Shown: positions 40,389-49,023, counted from the stretch's first letter. The stretch is DNA of 64,000 bases from Bacteroidaceae bacterium (GCA_024401305.1 JAKSLI010000003.1:33096-97095), one strand, 5' to 3'. The notes: generated by a model from the letters alone, not told the origin. Translations and numbers: made by a program.

Positions 40389-43124
40389 GTGTTCCTAAAA
40401 GAAATCTCCAACGAAATAATCCACTCTCACGGCAGCAACCTCGCTCGCATTGCCGTTATATTCCCAAACAAGCGTGCTTCCCTCTGGATGAACGACTACC
40501 TCCTTGAGGCAGCCAACGGAAAGCCTGTGTTTGCACCACAATATTTCTCCATCTCCGACTTCTTCCAGAAGCATTCGGACTTGGTTCTCGCCGACCATAT
40601 CCAACTTGTCAGCATCCTTCATAAAAGCTACTGCAAGATTACTGGCGACAACCAGACGCTCGACAAGTTCTATCCTTGGGGCGAGATACTCCTTTCCGAC
40701 TTCGACAATGTTGACAAATCGCTTGCCGATCCAGCGGACTTATTCCGCAACATCAGCAACATTCACGAATACGACACAATCAAATATCTCAAAAAAGAGC
40801 AGCTAGCGCTCCTTGAGCATTTCTTTCAGTCGTTCACGCGCAATCACGAATCGCAGCTCCAGCAGAAGTTCATCGCTCTCTGGAACAACCTCCTCAACAT
40901 CTTCAACGATTTCAAGGCAACTCTGTCCAAGAACGGAATTGCCTACGAAGGCATGCTTTATCGTGAAGTTGCAGAAAACATCAACGACGAGGATTTCAAG
41001 TTCGAACACTACTACGCCATCGGTTTCAACAAGCTTCTGAAGTGCGAGGAAAAGCTCTTCAAGACACTCTCTGGCAAGCTTACACAGAAAGACGACAAGG
41101 CAACGGTCGAAGATGTCAGCAAGGATGCCCAAATCACTATTGCACAAGCACTTACTGACGACCTCCAGACTCGTTACATTGAAACCTGGCTGAAGGAAAA
41201 CAACCGCATCGCAGCAGGTCGTCGCACGGCTATTGTTCTCTGCGATGAACACCTCCTTCCATCAGCCATCTACGGTTTTCCGGACAATGTCAGCGTCAAT
41301 ATCACTGCCGGTTTCCCTCTCTCCGAAACGCACCCGGCATCTTACGTCGCAACCCTCCTCGAGCTTTACACGGAAGGCCTTTCAAAAGACCGCACCCATT
41401 TCCGCGCTGCCTACCTCCGCAATCTCGAAGGCCACCCCCTCCACAAATTCACCGCAGCCCCCGTTCCCGAAGTGTCCGCTTCGGGCTCTACCCTCTCCAT
41501 CCTCACAGCCCTTGAAAGCGCCATAACCACGATAGCCATAAACGTGCGCAACGAAGAACTTCAGCACAAGAAGCAAGCCGACAGCAAAGGACTTCTTCCA
41601 GAAGCCATCTTCCGCATTTACAACATCATCACGCGCCTGAAATCGCTCCACGAGCAAGGTTTCCTTGACATCGCGCCTATCACGCTCGCACGCCTTTACA
41701 AGCAGATCATTCTCACTACAACAATCCCTTACCACGGCGAACCGGCAAAGGGAATTCAGATAATGGGCGTTCTCGAAACCCGAAACCTCGACTTCGACCA
41801 CATCCTCATGCTTTCGTGCAATGAGGGCGCAATGCCGCAGGGAGGAAGCGATTCGAGTGCCATACCTTACAACCTGAAGAAGGCTTTCGGTCTCAGCACA
41901 TCCGACGAGCGCACAGACATCTTCGCTTACTATTTTTACCGAATGTTGAAGCGCTGCAACGACATCACCCTCGTTTACAACGCAAGCGGTAGCGACACAT
42001 CGCCTGGCGAGATGAGCCGCTTCCTCCTCAACCTGATTGTAAACCGCCATCAGCAAATCAATAGAATCTCCTTACAGGCTGAGTTCCAATCACATACAAA
42101 ACTTCCACATCCGCACGAGATAACTCCGGAGGAACTGCGCTCTTTCATTGAAAGCAAGCAAAGAGGCTTCATTTCTCCGTCTGCCATAAACAAGTACATG
42201 AACTGTGAGAAGCAGTTCTATTACCAATATTATCGCAATCTCAGAGAGGAGAAAGACGAGGAGGAAGAGATGGATGCAGCAGCATTCGGCATCTTCTTCC
42301 ATCACGCTGCGGAAGATTTCTACCAGCAGTTCGTTGGAGCAACAGTCAGCAAGGACTGTCTTCAGCATTATATCGACAAGCCGGAACTGCTCGAACCGCA
42401 TATCAACAGGGCGCTCGCCAAGACGCGCGAAGAGATGTTCGGAAAGGATGCCATGATTGATAGCGGCGGCATGGAGCATCTGCTTAAAAGCATCACAAGA
42501 AGCAATCTGCGTAGAATGCTCAAGAACGACATCAAGTCATGTCCGTTCTCAATCATCAATCTGGAGAGCCAATATTTCAAGAACTACACCGTGGCGACTG
42601 CCATAGGCAACATTTCCGTCAGGACTGGTGGAGCTGTTGACCGACTCGACTGCATCACGACCGATGATGGCACACCTGTTTTACGCGTTGTTGACTACAA
42701 GACAGGCCCCGACCACAGCGACATCGGAAAAGCCCCGTCCAGGTCAACCGAAAAGGAGAACACCACGAGAATCCTCTCTGTAGCAGACATCTTCAACAAC
42801 AAGATTGACGGTTCAAGCCACTATCGCCAGACATGCCTCTACTCCATCGCTTTGGCTGAAGACGAGCGAAGCAATCCGCACCACATTGCAGTGGCTCCAG
42901 CACTTTATTACATAAGAAACAAGGACATTGGCACCGACAATCTCTATAATCCTATCATAAAGATCAGCGACAATCCAATCAACGACATAAACACGATAAA
43001 GGAAGGATACGAAAATGAGCTTGCCAAAGTGCTGCATAGCATCTTCAACAAGCTCACATTCAATATTCCTGCAAACCTCACAACCTGCAAGAATTGCCCT
43101 TACGCAGAACTATGCATGGAGTGA
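40389..43124 (+). CDS. addB: AddB-like nuclease with iron-sulfur cluster
   Basis: 911 residues from a GTG at 40389 (MFLKEISNEIIHSHGSNLAR); no in-frame ATG precedes it and the upstream side is palindromic repeat. The helicase-like part is degenerate. The C-terminal PD-(D/E)XK nuclease begins at SPSAINKYMNCEKQFYYQYY (first cluster Cys near 604), with catalytic VVDYKTGP near 768 and QTCLYSIAL. The end, TTCKNCPYAELC, supplies three more Cys, as in the AddB iron staple. It pairs with AddA in double-strand break processing. A palindromic coding insert (VPEVSASG) lies at about residue 358-366, in a spot typical of a loop. Confidence 0.88.
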   Translation: MFLKEISNEIIHSHGSNLARIAVIFPNKRASLWMNDYLLEAANGKPVFAPQYFSISDFFQKHSDLVLADHIQLVSILHKSYCKITGDNQTLDKFYPWGEILLSDFDNVDKSLADPADLFRNISNIHEYDTIKYLKKEQLALLEHFFQSFTRNHESQLQQKFIALWNNLLNIFNDFKATLSKNGIAYEGMLYREVAENINDEDFKFEHYYAIGFNKLLKCEEKLFKTLSGKLTQKDDKATVEDVSKDAQITIAQALTDDLQTRYIETWLKENNRIAAGRRTAIVLCDEHLLPSAIYGFPDNVSVNITAGFPLSETHPASYVATLLELYTEGLSKDRTHFRAAYLRNLEGHPLHKFTAAPVPEVSASGSTLSILTALESAITTIAINVRNEELQHKKQADSKGLLPEAIFRIYNIITRLKSLHEQGFLDIAPITLARLYKQIILTTTIPYHGEPAKGIQIMGVLETRNLDFDHILMLSCNEGAMPQGGSDSSAIPYNLKKAFGLSTSDERTDIFAYYFYRMLKRCNDITLVYNASGSDTSPGEMSRFLLNLIVNRHQQINRISLQAEFQSHTKLPHPHEITPEELRSFIESKQRGFISPSAINKYMNCEKQFYYQYYRNLREEKDEEEEMDAAAFGIFFHHAAEDFYQQFVGATVSKDCLQHYIDKPELLEPHINRALAKTREEMFGKDAMIDSGGMEHLLKSITRSNLRRMLKNDIKSCPFSIINLESQYFKNYTVATAIGNISVRTGGAVDRLDCITTDDGTPVLRVVDYKTGPDHSDIGKAPSRSTEKENTTRILSVADIFNNKIDGSSHYRQTCLYSIALAEDERSNPHHIAVAPALYYIRNKDIGTDNLYNPIIKISDNPINDINTIKEGYENELAKVLHSIFNKLTFNIPANLTTCKNCPYAELCME
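41459..41486 (+). repeat. Palindromic coding insert in addB
   Basis: One full unit, CCCGAAG-TGTCCG-CTTCGGG within 41466-41485, preceded by CCCCGTT, encodes APVPEVSASGS in the same frame as the addA units. Confidence 0.85.
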
Positions 43125-43132
43125 TTCTTTCA

Positions 43133-43198
43133 AACTACAAAATACAAGCTACCATCCGGTAGGAAAAGCCTGTAGTCTGTAGTTTGTAGTCTGTAGCC
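43133..43198. repeat. Opposed period-7 arrays between addB and GH127 gene
   Basis: 43171-43198 reads TGTAGTC, TGTAGTT, TGTAGTC, TGTAGCC. The opposing array at about 43136-43154 reads AACTACA, AAATACA, AGCTACC. They pair in part around CATCCGGTAGG. Between convergent genes, so it may end both transcripts. Confidence 0.75.
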
Positions 43199-43199
43199 T

Positions 43200-45278
43200 T
43201 TATCTTCCGAAGAATCCGTTACTTTCGTTCTTGTTGTACACAACCCTTGTAGCGTGGGAAGCGCTCACATCCGTAGGCATCCAAACACTCATTGCACCCT
43301 TGGCGCCGCGATGATCCCAAGCGTAATATGGAATCAGCGTGAGTTTCTTGTCTGCCGCCTGGAGTTTGCCGTCATTGCCATAGCCAAGCACCTGAGCCTC
43401 GGTTGTTATGGCAGTAACGGTATGCTTTGAACCATCTTCAAGGTCGAGAATATAATTTGGCTGCATTGTATATGTAGCCTTTGGATTCATAAGATAGTTG
43501 TGGATATCAGCCTCATTGTCAGGCCATTCCGCACAATATACCAGCGGACCGCATTCCACAGCCATCTGACCGCGGTCTTCCTTCACCTTCATGTTAGCCC
43601 TTACCAATCGTGGCTTCATGTCAAGATGCACGCGAACCACATCGCCTGTCTTCCATTTGCGAGAAATCACTGCGTAACCGTTCGTAAGCGTCTTGGCATC
43701 AATTTCCTCACCGTTTACGCTAACCTTATAGCCGAGCGACTGATTGTCTGCGTATGAATAAAGGTCGCTTGGCACAACCTGATTTCTCACCCAACCCGGA
43801 ATGCGGATGTTCAACGCAAATTCGCCGCTGCCCTTGGCTATCTTCACTGCTATATCGCCATCGTAAGGATACTGCGTTTCCTGCTGGAGCACGATGCTCT
43901 TGCCGTTCACCTTGATGTTGCCAGTATTGCCGAGGAAGAGGTTCACGAACACATTGTCATCTTTCACTGCATAAACATAACCAGGAATTGACGGAATGAA
44001 GCGGCAGATGTTCGAAGGACAGCACGCACATCCGAACCACGCCTGACGGACATAGTTCATTCCAGTGCTTGTAGCCAGCGGATTAGGATAGAAGAAGGCA
44101 TTGCCCTGAAGCGAAACGCCTGAGATCAAGCCGTTGTAGAGGGTGCGCTCCACACAGTCGTAATACTTTGCATCGCCATGAAGGAGGAAAAGACGATGAT
44201 TGAGATAAACATGAGCTATCTGTGCGCAAGTCTCGCAGTAGGCAGAGGCGTTTGGCAGTTCGTAGTTGTCGCCGTAAGCCTCGCCATTGTGGCGTGCGCC
44301 AACACCACCTGTGATGTAATATTTCTTTGATGTGATATTCTCCCAGATGCTGTCGATGGCGTTGATGTAAGCCTTGTCGCCTGTAAGAGCCGCAACATCA
44401 GCCATGCCAGAATACATGTAGCCGGCACGAACGGCATGACCTACGGCCTCCTTCTGGTCAACAACCGGAATATGCGCCTGCGAATAGAGGTCCTTGCGCG
44501 AAGTCTTGCCTCTCATGTCAAGGAAGTACTTTGCCTGTTCCAGATATTTCTTGTCGCCTGTTACGAGATACAGCTTGCACAAGCCCATCTCCGCAATCTG
44601 ATGACCAGGAACTCTTGCCACCTGACCTTCGCCATTGCCTATCTCACGGCATACGCAATCAGCATACTTGATGGCAATGTCAAGGAAGTTTCTCTTGCCC
44701 GTAGCCTGGTAATGGGCAACAGCCGATTCAAGCATGTGTCCGAGGTTATAGAACTCGTGCGAGAGTATTTCCACCTTCTCCCAACGCTTTGTTCCTGCCC
44801 ACTCATGAGGCTTTGACGGCGCTTTCGTCAGTGGAGTGTAGAGATATCCGTCCGGCTCCTGTGCACTGCCTATTACGGCAATCACGCTATCGACATATTC
44901 GCTGAGAAGCTTGCCCTTGAACTTAGCCTTAGGGAAAGTCTGGAGCAGATAGCTCGCGCCTTCTATCGTCTTGTAAGGGTCGGTATCGTCGAAAGTGAAA
45001 GTCCAGCTAGCATCAGGAAATTCCTTTGAAGGATCCTTCAGATGCTCTGCCGCGTGAGTGAAGTTTGTGTAGCGACCAGTCTCCTCGCATTTTGTAAACG
45101 CGAGCGGTATGGTAGTCTCGCGAGACGCAACGAGGCGTGGAGTCCAGAAACTATCGTTGACCTTCACCTGCGTAAAAGCGACGGGAGTTATCGGATAACC
45201 GGCATTCGACTGTGCAGAAACACAGCTTGCCGACGCAATAAAGGCAGCAGCCACAGCCATTCTCAAGATTTTGTTCAT
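43200..45278 (-). CDS. GH127-family beta-L-arabinofuranosidase-like glycosidase, exported
   Basis: 692 residues. Signal peptide MNKILRMAVAAAFIASASCV ending VSAQ. The body is the DUF1680/GH127 catalytic fold with YPITPVAFTQVKVNDSFWTP, YLLQTFPKAKFKGKLLSEYV and a beta-sandwich end. Likely active-site residues are Glu and Cys in AYCETCAQIAH (about 345-355) and the Cys-Cys pair in FGCACCPSNICRF (about 415), which match the zinc-cysteine centre of this family. It releases L-arabinofuranose from plant arabinan or glycoproteins in the periplasm. There are no susCD, sensor or other glycosidase genes next to it, so this is an isolated glycosidase. Confidence 0.93.
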   Translation of the reverse strand: MNKILRMAVAAAFIASASCVSAQSNAGYPITPVAFTQVKVNDSFWTPRLVASRETTIPLAFTKCEETGRYTNFTHAAEHLKDPSKEFPDASWTFTFDDTDPYKTIEGASYLLQTFPKAKFKGKLLSEYVDSVIAVIGSAQEPDGYLYTPLTKAPSKPHEWAGTKRWEKVEILSHEFYNLGHMLESAVAHYQATGKRNFLDIAIKYADCVCREIGNGEGQVARVPGHQIAEMGLCKLYLVTGDKKYLEQAKYFLDMRGKTSRKDLYSQAHIPVVDQKEAVGHAVRAGYMYSGMADVAALTGDKAYINAIDSIWENITSKKYYITGGVGARHNGEAYGDNYELPNASAYCETCAQIAHVYLNHRLFLLHGDAKYYDCVERTLYNGLISGVSLQGNAFFYPNPLATSTGMNYVRQAWFGCACCPSNICRFIPSIPGYVYAVKDDNVFVNLFLGNTGNIKVNGKSIVLQQETQYPYDGDIAVKIAKGSGEFALNIRIPGWVRNQVVPSDLYSYADNQSLGYKVSVNGEEIDAKTLTNGYAVISRKWKTGDVVRVHLDMKPRLVRANMKVKEDRGQMAVECGPLVYCAEWPDNEADIHNYLMNPKATYTMQPNYILDLEDGSKHTVTAITTEAQVLGYGNDGKLQAADKKLTLIPYYAWDHRGAKGAMSVWMPTDVSASHATRVVYNKNESNGFFGR

Positions 45279-45582
45279 GATAGGTTTTATTTTAGGTTTA
45301 CATATTTGCGTGCAAAGTTAATCATTTTTTGGAATAAGTGTCATATAAATAGAAATAAATGATATGCAATCAGGCATTAGTGATATATTTGGGGTAACGG
45401 TAACAGTTTCTGAGTGGATTTGCATTATCGTTACTCTAATTTGGAAATACTCACAATGAGAATAATAGGGTATTATATATTATTTGACCTGAATGTTTGT
45501 GCCTAAATTTCTGGGTTAAAGTTTGGGGATTTGCGTTCTGCCGCTGTATAATAGAGTAACAATCATCAAAACTGTAAATATT
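45279..45582. promoter_or_regulatory. 304-base divergent gap between GH127 and zinc-ribbon genes
   Basis: Contains the minus -7 box for the GH127 gene at 45313-45320. On the plus side a TTTG...TAAAGTTTG near 45497-45526 only loosely fits a promoter for the zinc-ribbon gene. No open frame, RNA gene or strong hairpin was seen; the motif GTAACGGTAACAG near 45397 could be an operator. Confidence 0.5.
45313..45320 (-). promoter_or_regulatory. -7 promoter box (TAACTTTG) for the GH127 gene
   Basis: TAACTTTG on the minus strand, 35 bases before the ATG at 45278. Confidence 0.6.
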
Positions 45583-45828
45583 ATGAGCGACATCTTAGAC
45601 GAAAACATCAAAGGCTATTGCCATCTTTGTGGCGAAGCTATCCATGTGGACATGGAGGAAGTGGAGTTCTGCCCTTATTGCGGCAAGCGCATCAAGCCGG
45701 AAGTAACTACTGGCAATGTTATCCTTGACGAGATCATAAAGGCAAGGCAAGGACATCTCTATTACGGTAGTTGGGCAGTAGATAGCCCTGAATTCCACTT
45801 GTGGTTTGGCGGCTACAAGCTGAAGTGA
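45583..45828 (+). CDS. Small zinc-ribbon protein
   Basis: 81 residues from the ATG at 45583 (MSDILDENIKGYCHLCGEAI). An upstream in-frame start at 45523 would add a non-homologous tail. Two CxxC pairs, CHLCG and FCPYCGKRI, form a zinc ribbon over residues 13-42. The tail (ARQGHLYYGSWAVDSPEFHL) has no motif I know. It may bind nucleic acid or a protein. It is on the plus strand, facing the sigma-factor module, and shares a terminator with the coiled-coil gene. Confidence 0.8.
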   Translation: MSDILDENIKGYCHLCGEAIHVDMEEVEFCPYCGKRIKPEVTTGNVILDEIIKARQGHLYYGSWAVDSPEFHLWFGGYKLK

Positions 45829-45862
45829 TAGGGAGACGCGAAAACATCGACAACAACAAATT

Positions 45863-45899
45863 AACCCCGAGAGCTATGCAAAACTCTCGGGGTTCACTT
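45863..45899. terminator. Shared terminator of the zinc-ribbon and coiled-coil genes
   Basis: CCCCGAGAG (45865-45873) pairs perfectly with CTCTCGGGG (45884-45892), loop CTATGCAAAA. T-rich on the plus side and AT-rich on the minus side, so it could stop both converging transcripts. Confidence 0.85.
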
Positions 45900-45916
45900 T
45901 TATTATACTATGCTCA

Positions 45917-46906
45917 TTATAATGATTTTGCTTCTTCGACGAGTTCTTCGACTGCAGCTCTTGTAAGATGTCCCCAAGGCCAGATCTTGCGGAAGCCAGC
46001 GAGGTATTCGTCTTCAATGTTCTTTCTCAGTTCGCGTTCTTGTTGCTTCAGCGGAACATAGATTTGCTGAAACTCCTTGGTTGCATGACGACCGGCATAC
46101 TCTTGTTTCAACGCGTGACACTTCTTATGCAAGTCTTCCAGTTCATCCTTCATCAAGTCCTCGTATTCCATTTTACTGTTTGTCAATGCGATAATCTCAT
46201 CCTTCTTAAGCTGGAGTCGGGTGTCGTGAAGTTCCTTCTTCAGTTCTGCATTCTCCTTTGCCATCTGTTCCTGTCTTTTTGCAAGCAGACGAACCTGAAG
46301 TTGCAGTGTATTGGTTCGTAGGGACTGCTCATAATGCTTGTCGCCATCATCCTCAGCCTTCAGGATGTCGTAAACCTGCTTTACGGAATATGCCCAGGAA
46401 CTTGCACGCACTTTCATGTAACGATTGTGAGCATTGCCCAGCATCTTCAGATATTGTGTCAGATGCCCAGTGCGTATTATCGAGCGTTTGCCGTCTTCGT
46501 TTACGACAGACAGAACGCAGCTGCCACTCAATGGACTTCCCACGGCATCAAACAGGAAGGCGATGTTTCCATCATTATCACAGGTTACGGACTGCTGGAA
46601 GTGTTCCCACATCTCTAGATAGCCACCCAATGTGGTATTGTGGTCGTCTATGCATCCCAGTCCGATGCTCACCGGTACACGTGATAGGAAAAGTCTGCTG
46701 TCGGAGTATATCCTCTCTCTGTTTGCGAAGAAAAAGAAGGCGTACTTCAGGAAATAGTCCATGTCCTCACGAGACTGTTTGCGATTGGAATCCTTGCCGT
46801 CAACATAACCTTTGTCGCTGACATAAGGAGTTGTGTACAATGTTCTGCCGTCACGAAGCTTGAATCTCGTTGGCATTACTTGGGATGATGAATGAGAAAA
46901 GTTCAT
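45917..46906 (-). CDS. Unknown protein with long coiled coil, partner of sigma-factor gene
   Basis: 329 residues; no signal peptide or membrane segment. Residues 1-180 look globular (GRTLYTTPYVSDKGYVDGKD, DYFLKYAFFFFANRERIYSD, SRLFLSRVPVSIGLGCIDDH, TGHLTQYLKMLGNAHNRYMK). Residues about 195-290 are a coiled coil (LLAKRQEQMAKENAELKKEL), and the end (GFRKIWPWGHLTRAAVEEL) is amphipathic. I do not recognise the family. It is 89 bases after the sigma-factor gene on the same strand, so they may be cotranscribed and the protein could bind the sigma factor; this is inference. A start at 46876 (MPTRFKLRDG) is also possible. Confidence 0.78.
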   Translation of the reverse strand: MNFSHSSSQVMPTRFKLRDGRTLYTTPYVSDKGYVDGKDSNRKQSREDMDYFLKYAFFFFANRERIYSDSRLFLSRVPVSIGLGCIDDHNTTLGGYLEMWEHFQQSVTCDNDGNIAFLFDAVGSPLSGSCVLSVVNEDGKRSIIRTGHLTQYLKMLGNAHNRYMKVRASSWAYSVKQVYDILKAEDDGDKHYEQSLRTNTLQLQVRLLAKRQEQMAKENAELKKELHDTRLQLKKDEIIALTNSKMEYEDLMKDELEDLHKKCHALKQEYAGRHATKEFQQIYVPLKQQERELRKNIEDEYLAGFRKIWPWGHLTRAAVEELVEEAKSL

Positions 46907-46995
46907 AATGATATTTTAGTTGTTATTTAATGAGGTAACAAGTAATCGTAAATCATTCCTCAGTATTGAAATGTAAGTAAAGGGGCTGGGGGGGC

Positions 46996-47628
46996 TTATG
47001 CCGACAGCCTATACTTGCAGAGGATGGTGCGAGCAGTTTCGTCTGCAAACACTGCCTTAAGGCCCTTCTCTATCACTTGACGAACCCTTTCGTCGCTGAG
47101 GTTATAGACTTTGCCAAGTTCCTTGTTCGACAGAGCCTTGCCCTGAAGACCGAATCTGCCGAAGATAATCTCTGCGTTTCGGCTGCCAAGAATAGCACAG
47201 AGCACTCGCTTCAAGTCGTAACGCAAGTCCTCTCTAACCAACTCGTCGTCAGCCGATTCGCCCGAAGAATAGATGTCAAGGATGCAAACCTTGTCGTCTT
47301 CGTCGTCTGCATATCTGCCCTGCAAAGAAGAGATGGACAGCTCCTTCGTAGAGAGTTGATTTCTTCGGTTGCAGATTTCGTTGTGGATAAGACGATAGCA
47401 GAAGGTAGAGAACTTCGCCCCCATGCTTGGGTCGAATGATGTAGTGGCTTTCACGAATCCTACGAAGCCAGCTTCGAAGAGGTCATCTGTGCTGATGTGA
47501 TACTCGTATCGGCTTTTCGCCTTGATGTCGTTGATCACTTTGTGGATCAAGCTATCAAGCTCTGTTTCAGACATGTAGTAAGAGAACCTCTTTGAAGAAT
47601 TGAAGAAAGAACTGATGTTTTGAGTCAT
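46996..47628 (-). CDS. Small sigma-70-family RNA polymerase sigma factor
   Basis: 210 residues with region 2 at about 45-92 (DLFEAGFVGFVKATTSFDPS, FSTFCYRLIHNEICNRRNQ) and region 4 at about 148-195 (LSNKELGKVYNLSDERVRQV). No region 1.1; the middle (about 95-140) is acidic and short in place of a full region 3. The region 2 sequence is closer to sporulation/flagellar-type factors than to ECF factors, but it is a small stand-alone form. It would direct RNA polymerase to an unknown set of promoters. No anti-sigma gene is next to it; the coiled-coil gene after it is the only candidate partner. A 480-base hairpin-rich leader and a -7 box at 48117-48124 precede it. Confidence 0.88.
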   Translation of the reverse strand: MTQNISSFFNSSKRFSYYMSETELDSLIHKVINDIKAKSRYEYHISTDDLFEAGFVGFVKATTSFDPSMGAKFSTFCYRLIHNEICNRRNQLSTKELSISSLQGRYADDEDDKVCILDIYSSGESADDELVREDLRYDLKRVLCAILGSRNAEIIFGRFGLQGKALSNKELGKVYNLSDERVRQVIEKGLKAVFADETARTILCKYRLSA

Positions 47629-47684
47629 GGGTATCTGTGTTTTTAAGTTACGAGATGGGGTTAACGATTAGAGACAAGGTGATG

Positions 47685-47741
47685 GTTAAGCGAGAGCAAT
47701 GATAAGCTCGCTTAATGATTGCCGAGCGTGAATCAGCTCGG
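47685..47741 (-). repeat. Two adjacent perfect hairpins in the sigma-factor leader
   Basis: 9-bp stem (47685-47693 with 47706-47714) and 7-bp stem (47720-47726 with 47735-47741). They lie 57-113 bases before the sigma ATG; no T-run follows, so they are not simple terminators. Confidence 0.7.
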
Positions 47742-47831
47742 CGAAGCCAGGGGTAGCTGCGCGAAAAGTATGGATACAATTCGCCCTGTCTATGCCAGAA
47801 ACATAGAGCAAGAAAGCAGCAGCGCTAAGGA

Positions 47832-47930
47832 TTACTTGATCCTAAGGCTAGAGTTCGTACTTAGTGCGGTAGATGCACCTGCAGCTTCACTGATGCGCGA
47901 AGATGCCTGATGTGAAAGTGAATTCTTCAT
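47832..47930 (-). CDS. Possible 32-residue leader peptide before the sigma gene
   Basis: ATG at 47930 after an A-rich stretch (AAACAAACGAAACA), 32 codons rich in Ser, Ala and Thr (MKNSLSHQASSRISEAAGAS, then TALSTNSSLRIK). It lies inside the predicted sigma-factor leader, about 200 bases before the sigma ATG, with a small hairpin at its stop. No known family. It may well be chance. Confidence 0.25.
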   Translation of the reverse strand: MKNSLSHQASSRISEAAGASTALSTNSSLRIK

Positions 47931-48116
47931 TGTTTCGTTTGTTTTTGAAATTAATAATAATGATAATTCCCACATCTGCTCTTTATGGAAGAGCGAACCA
48001 CCGTTGCTCGACAGCTCGGTTGGTAGTCTATAAGAAGACGTTCTTGATGTAGTATTTGTATGATTTCTGTAACTTTTCAAGTATGATATAGATTGCTATC
48101 GTTCGAAAAAGTAACA

Positions 48117-48124
48117 CAAAGTTA
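48117..48124 (-). promoter_or_regulatory. -7 promoter box (TAACTTTG) for the sigma-factor module
   Basis: TAACTTTG on the minus strand, 489 bases before the sigma ATG at 47628. No nearer box was found. Confidence 0.5.
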
Positions 48125-48321
48125 TGACTTTTTTTTGAAATAAGCAAGTTTTTCGGAATCTTTCTTGTGGAGCATTGACAATTATCAAAAACATCATTTT
48201 GTCATCGACTTCTGGTCATTCGCTTTAGGAGTATATGGTGGAATTGCCTTACAGTCACCTAAAAAACACACGGCAATGAAAGATATTTCACACATTATAT
48301 ATATAAAATGAAAAAAAACAT

Positions 48322-48329
48322 TAACTTTG
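48322..48329 (+). promoter_or_regulatory. -7 promoter box (TAACTTTG) for the flavodoxin-like gene
   Basis: TAACTTTG, 48 bases before the ATG at 48377. The leader contains the period-7 sequence TTGTAAA, TCGTAAA, TCCTTAAA, TTGTAAA. Confidence 0.6.
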
Positions 48330-48376
48330 CAGCAGACTTTGAATATTATTGTAAATCGTAAATCCTTAAATTGTAA

Positions 48377-49003
48377 ATGAAAGTACTTCTTATCAACGGA
48401 AGCCCACGCAAACAGGGCAATACAAACACAGCTTTGACTGAGGTTGCAGAACAGCTCAAGAAGCAGGGTGTGGAAAGTGAAATAATGTGGATCGGCAACA
48501 AGGCTGTTCGCGGTTGCATTGCTTGCGGTGCGTGCAAGGCAAACGGCGACAAGCGCTGCGTGTTCGGCGACCTTGACCTCACAAACGAGGTGATAGCAAA
48601 GATGGGCGAATGTGATGCCATAATACTCGGTTCTCCTGTTTATTGGGGTCAGCCTTCTGGTCAGCTGCTATGTCTTCAGCAGAGAATGCTCTATGCTGGC
48701 GGTGCGAACTTCCAAGGAAAGCCGGCAGCAGCCGTTTGCGTATGTCGTAGAGGTGGTGCATCAGCTGCATTCCAGGCTCTGCAGATGCCTTTCCAGATGT
48801 GCAACATGCCACTCATCGGTTCCCAGTATTGGAACATTGCCTACGGTCGTGAGGAACGACAGTCGGCAGAGGATGTTGAAGGTATGCAGACAATGCGTAC
48901 TTTGGCCAACAATATGGCATGGACTCTCAAGAAAATGCATGGCATAGAGACCACGGAAGCTCCTGAGCGCGAGCCTTGGACTCCTATGCATTTCATCAGA
49001 TAA
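48377..49003 (+). CDS. Flavodoxin-family NAD(P)H-dependent FMN reductase
   Basis: 208 residues. The FMN phosphate loop is INGSPRKQGNTNTAL at 7-21, then VRGCIACGACKANGDKRCVF with four Cys that resemble the cluster-binding or disulfide pattern in iron-sulfur flavoprotein-like reductases, and ILGSPVYWGQPSGQLLCLQQ near 84-103. It should reduce quinones, nitro compounds or another electron acceptor with bound FMN. Cytoplasmic. The SDR gene follows after 20 bases, so both redox enzymes are likely one operon. The leader has the AT-rich period-7 sequence seen before addA. Confidence 0.9.
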   Translation: MKVLLINGSPRKQGNTNTALTEVAEQLKKQGVESEIMWIGNKAVRGCIACGACKANGDKRCVFGDLDLTNEVIAKMGECDAIILGSPVYWGQPSGQLLCLQQRMLYAGGANFQGKPAAAVCVCRRGGASAAFQALQMPFQMCNMPLIGSQYWNIAYGREERQSAEDVEGMQTMRTLANNMAWTLKKMHGIETTEAPEREPWTPMHFIR

Positions 49004-49023
49004 TATCCCAAAACGGCAAAGCA

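Larger units (their letters stand above)
47629..48376. promoter_or_regulatory. 748-base gap: divergent promoters and structured sigma-factor leader
   Basis: Contains outward promoters at 48117-48124 (minus) and 48322-48329 (plus). Between 48110 and the sigma ATG at 47628 the minus transcript would hold perfect hairpins: TTAAGCGAG/CTCGCTTAA (47685-47714), GCCGAGC/GCTCGGC (47720-47741) and AGGAT/ATCCT (47828-47843). One possible 32-codon frame lies at 47832-47930. No tRNA or known riboswitch was recognised. Confidence 0.6.

Noticed and set aside
47719-47910. 63-codon plus-strand frame in the sigma-factor leader
   Set aside because: No promoter, no start context and no family resemblance; it crosses the hairpins of the leader.
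47832-48080. 82-codon minus-strand frame starting at TTG in the sigma-factor leader
   Set aside because: Non-ATG start, low-complexity Ser/Thr sequence and no support; only the inner 32-codon ATG frame is kept as a weak feature.
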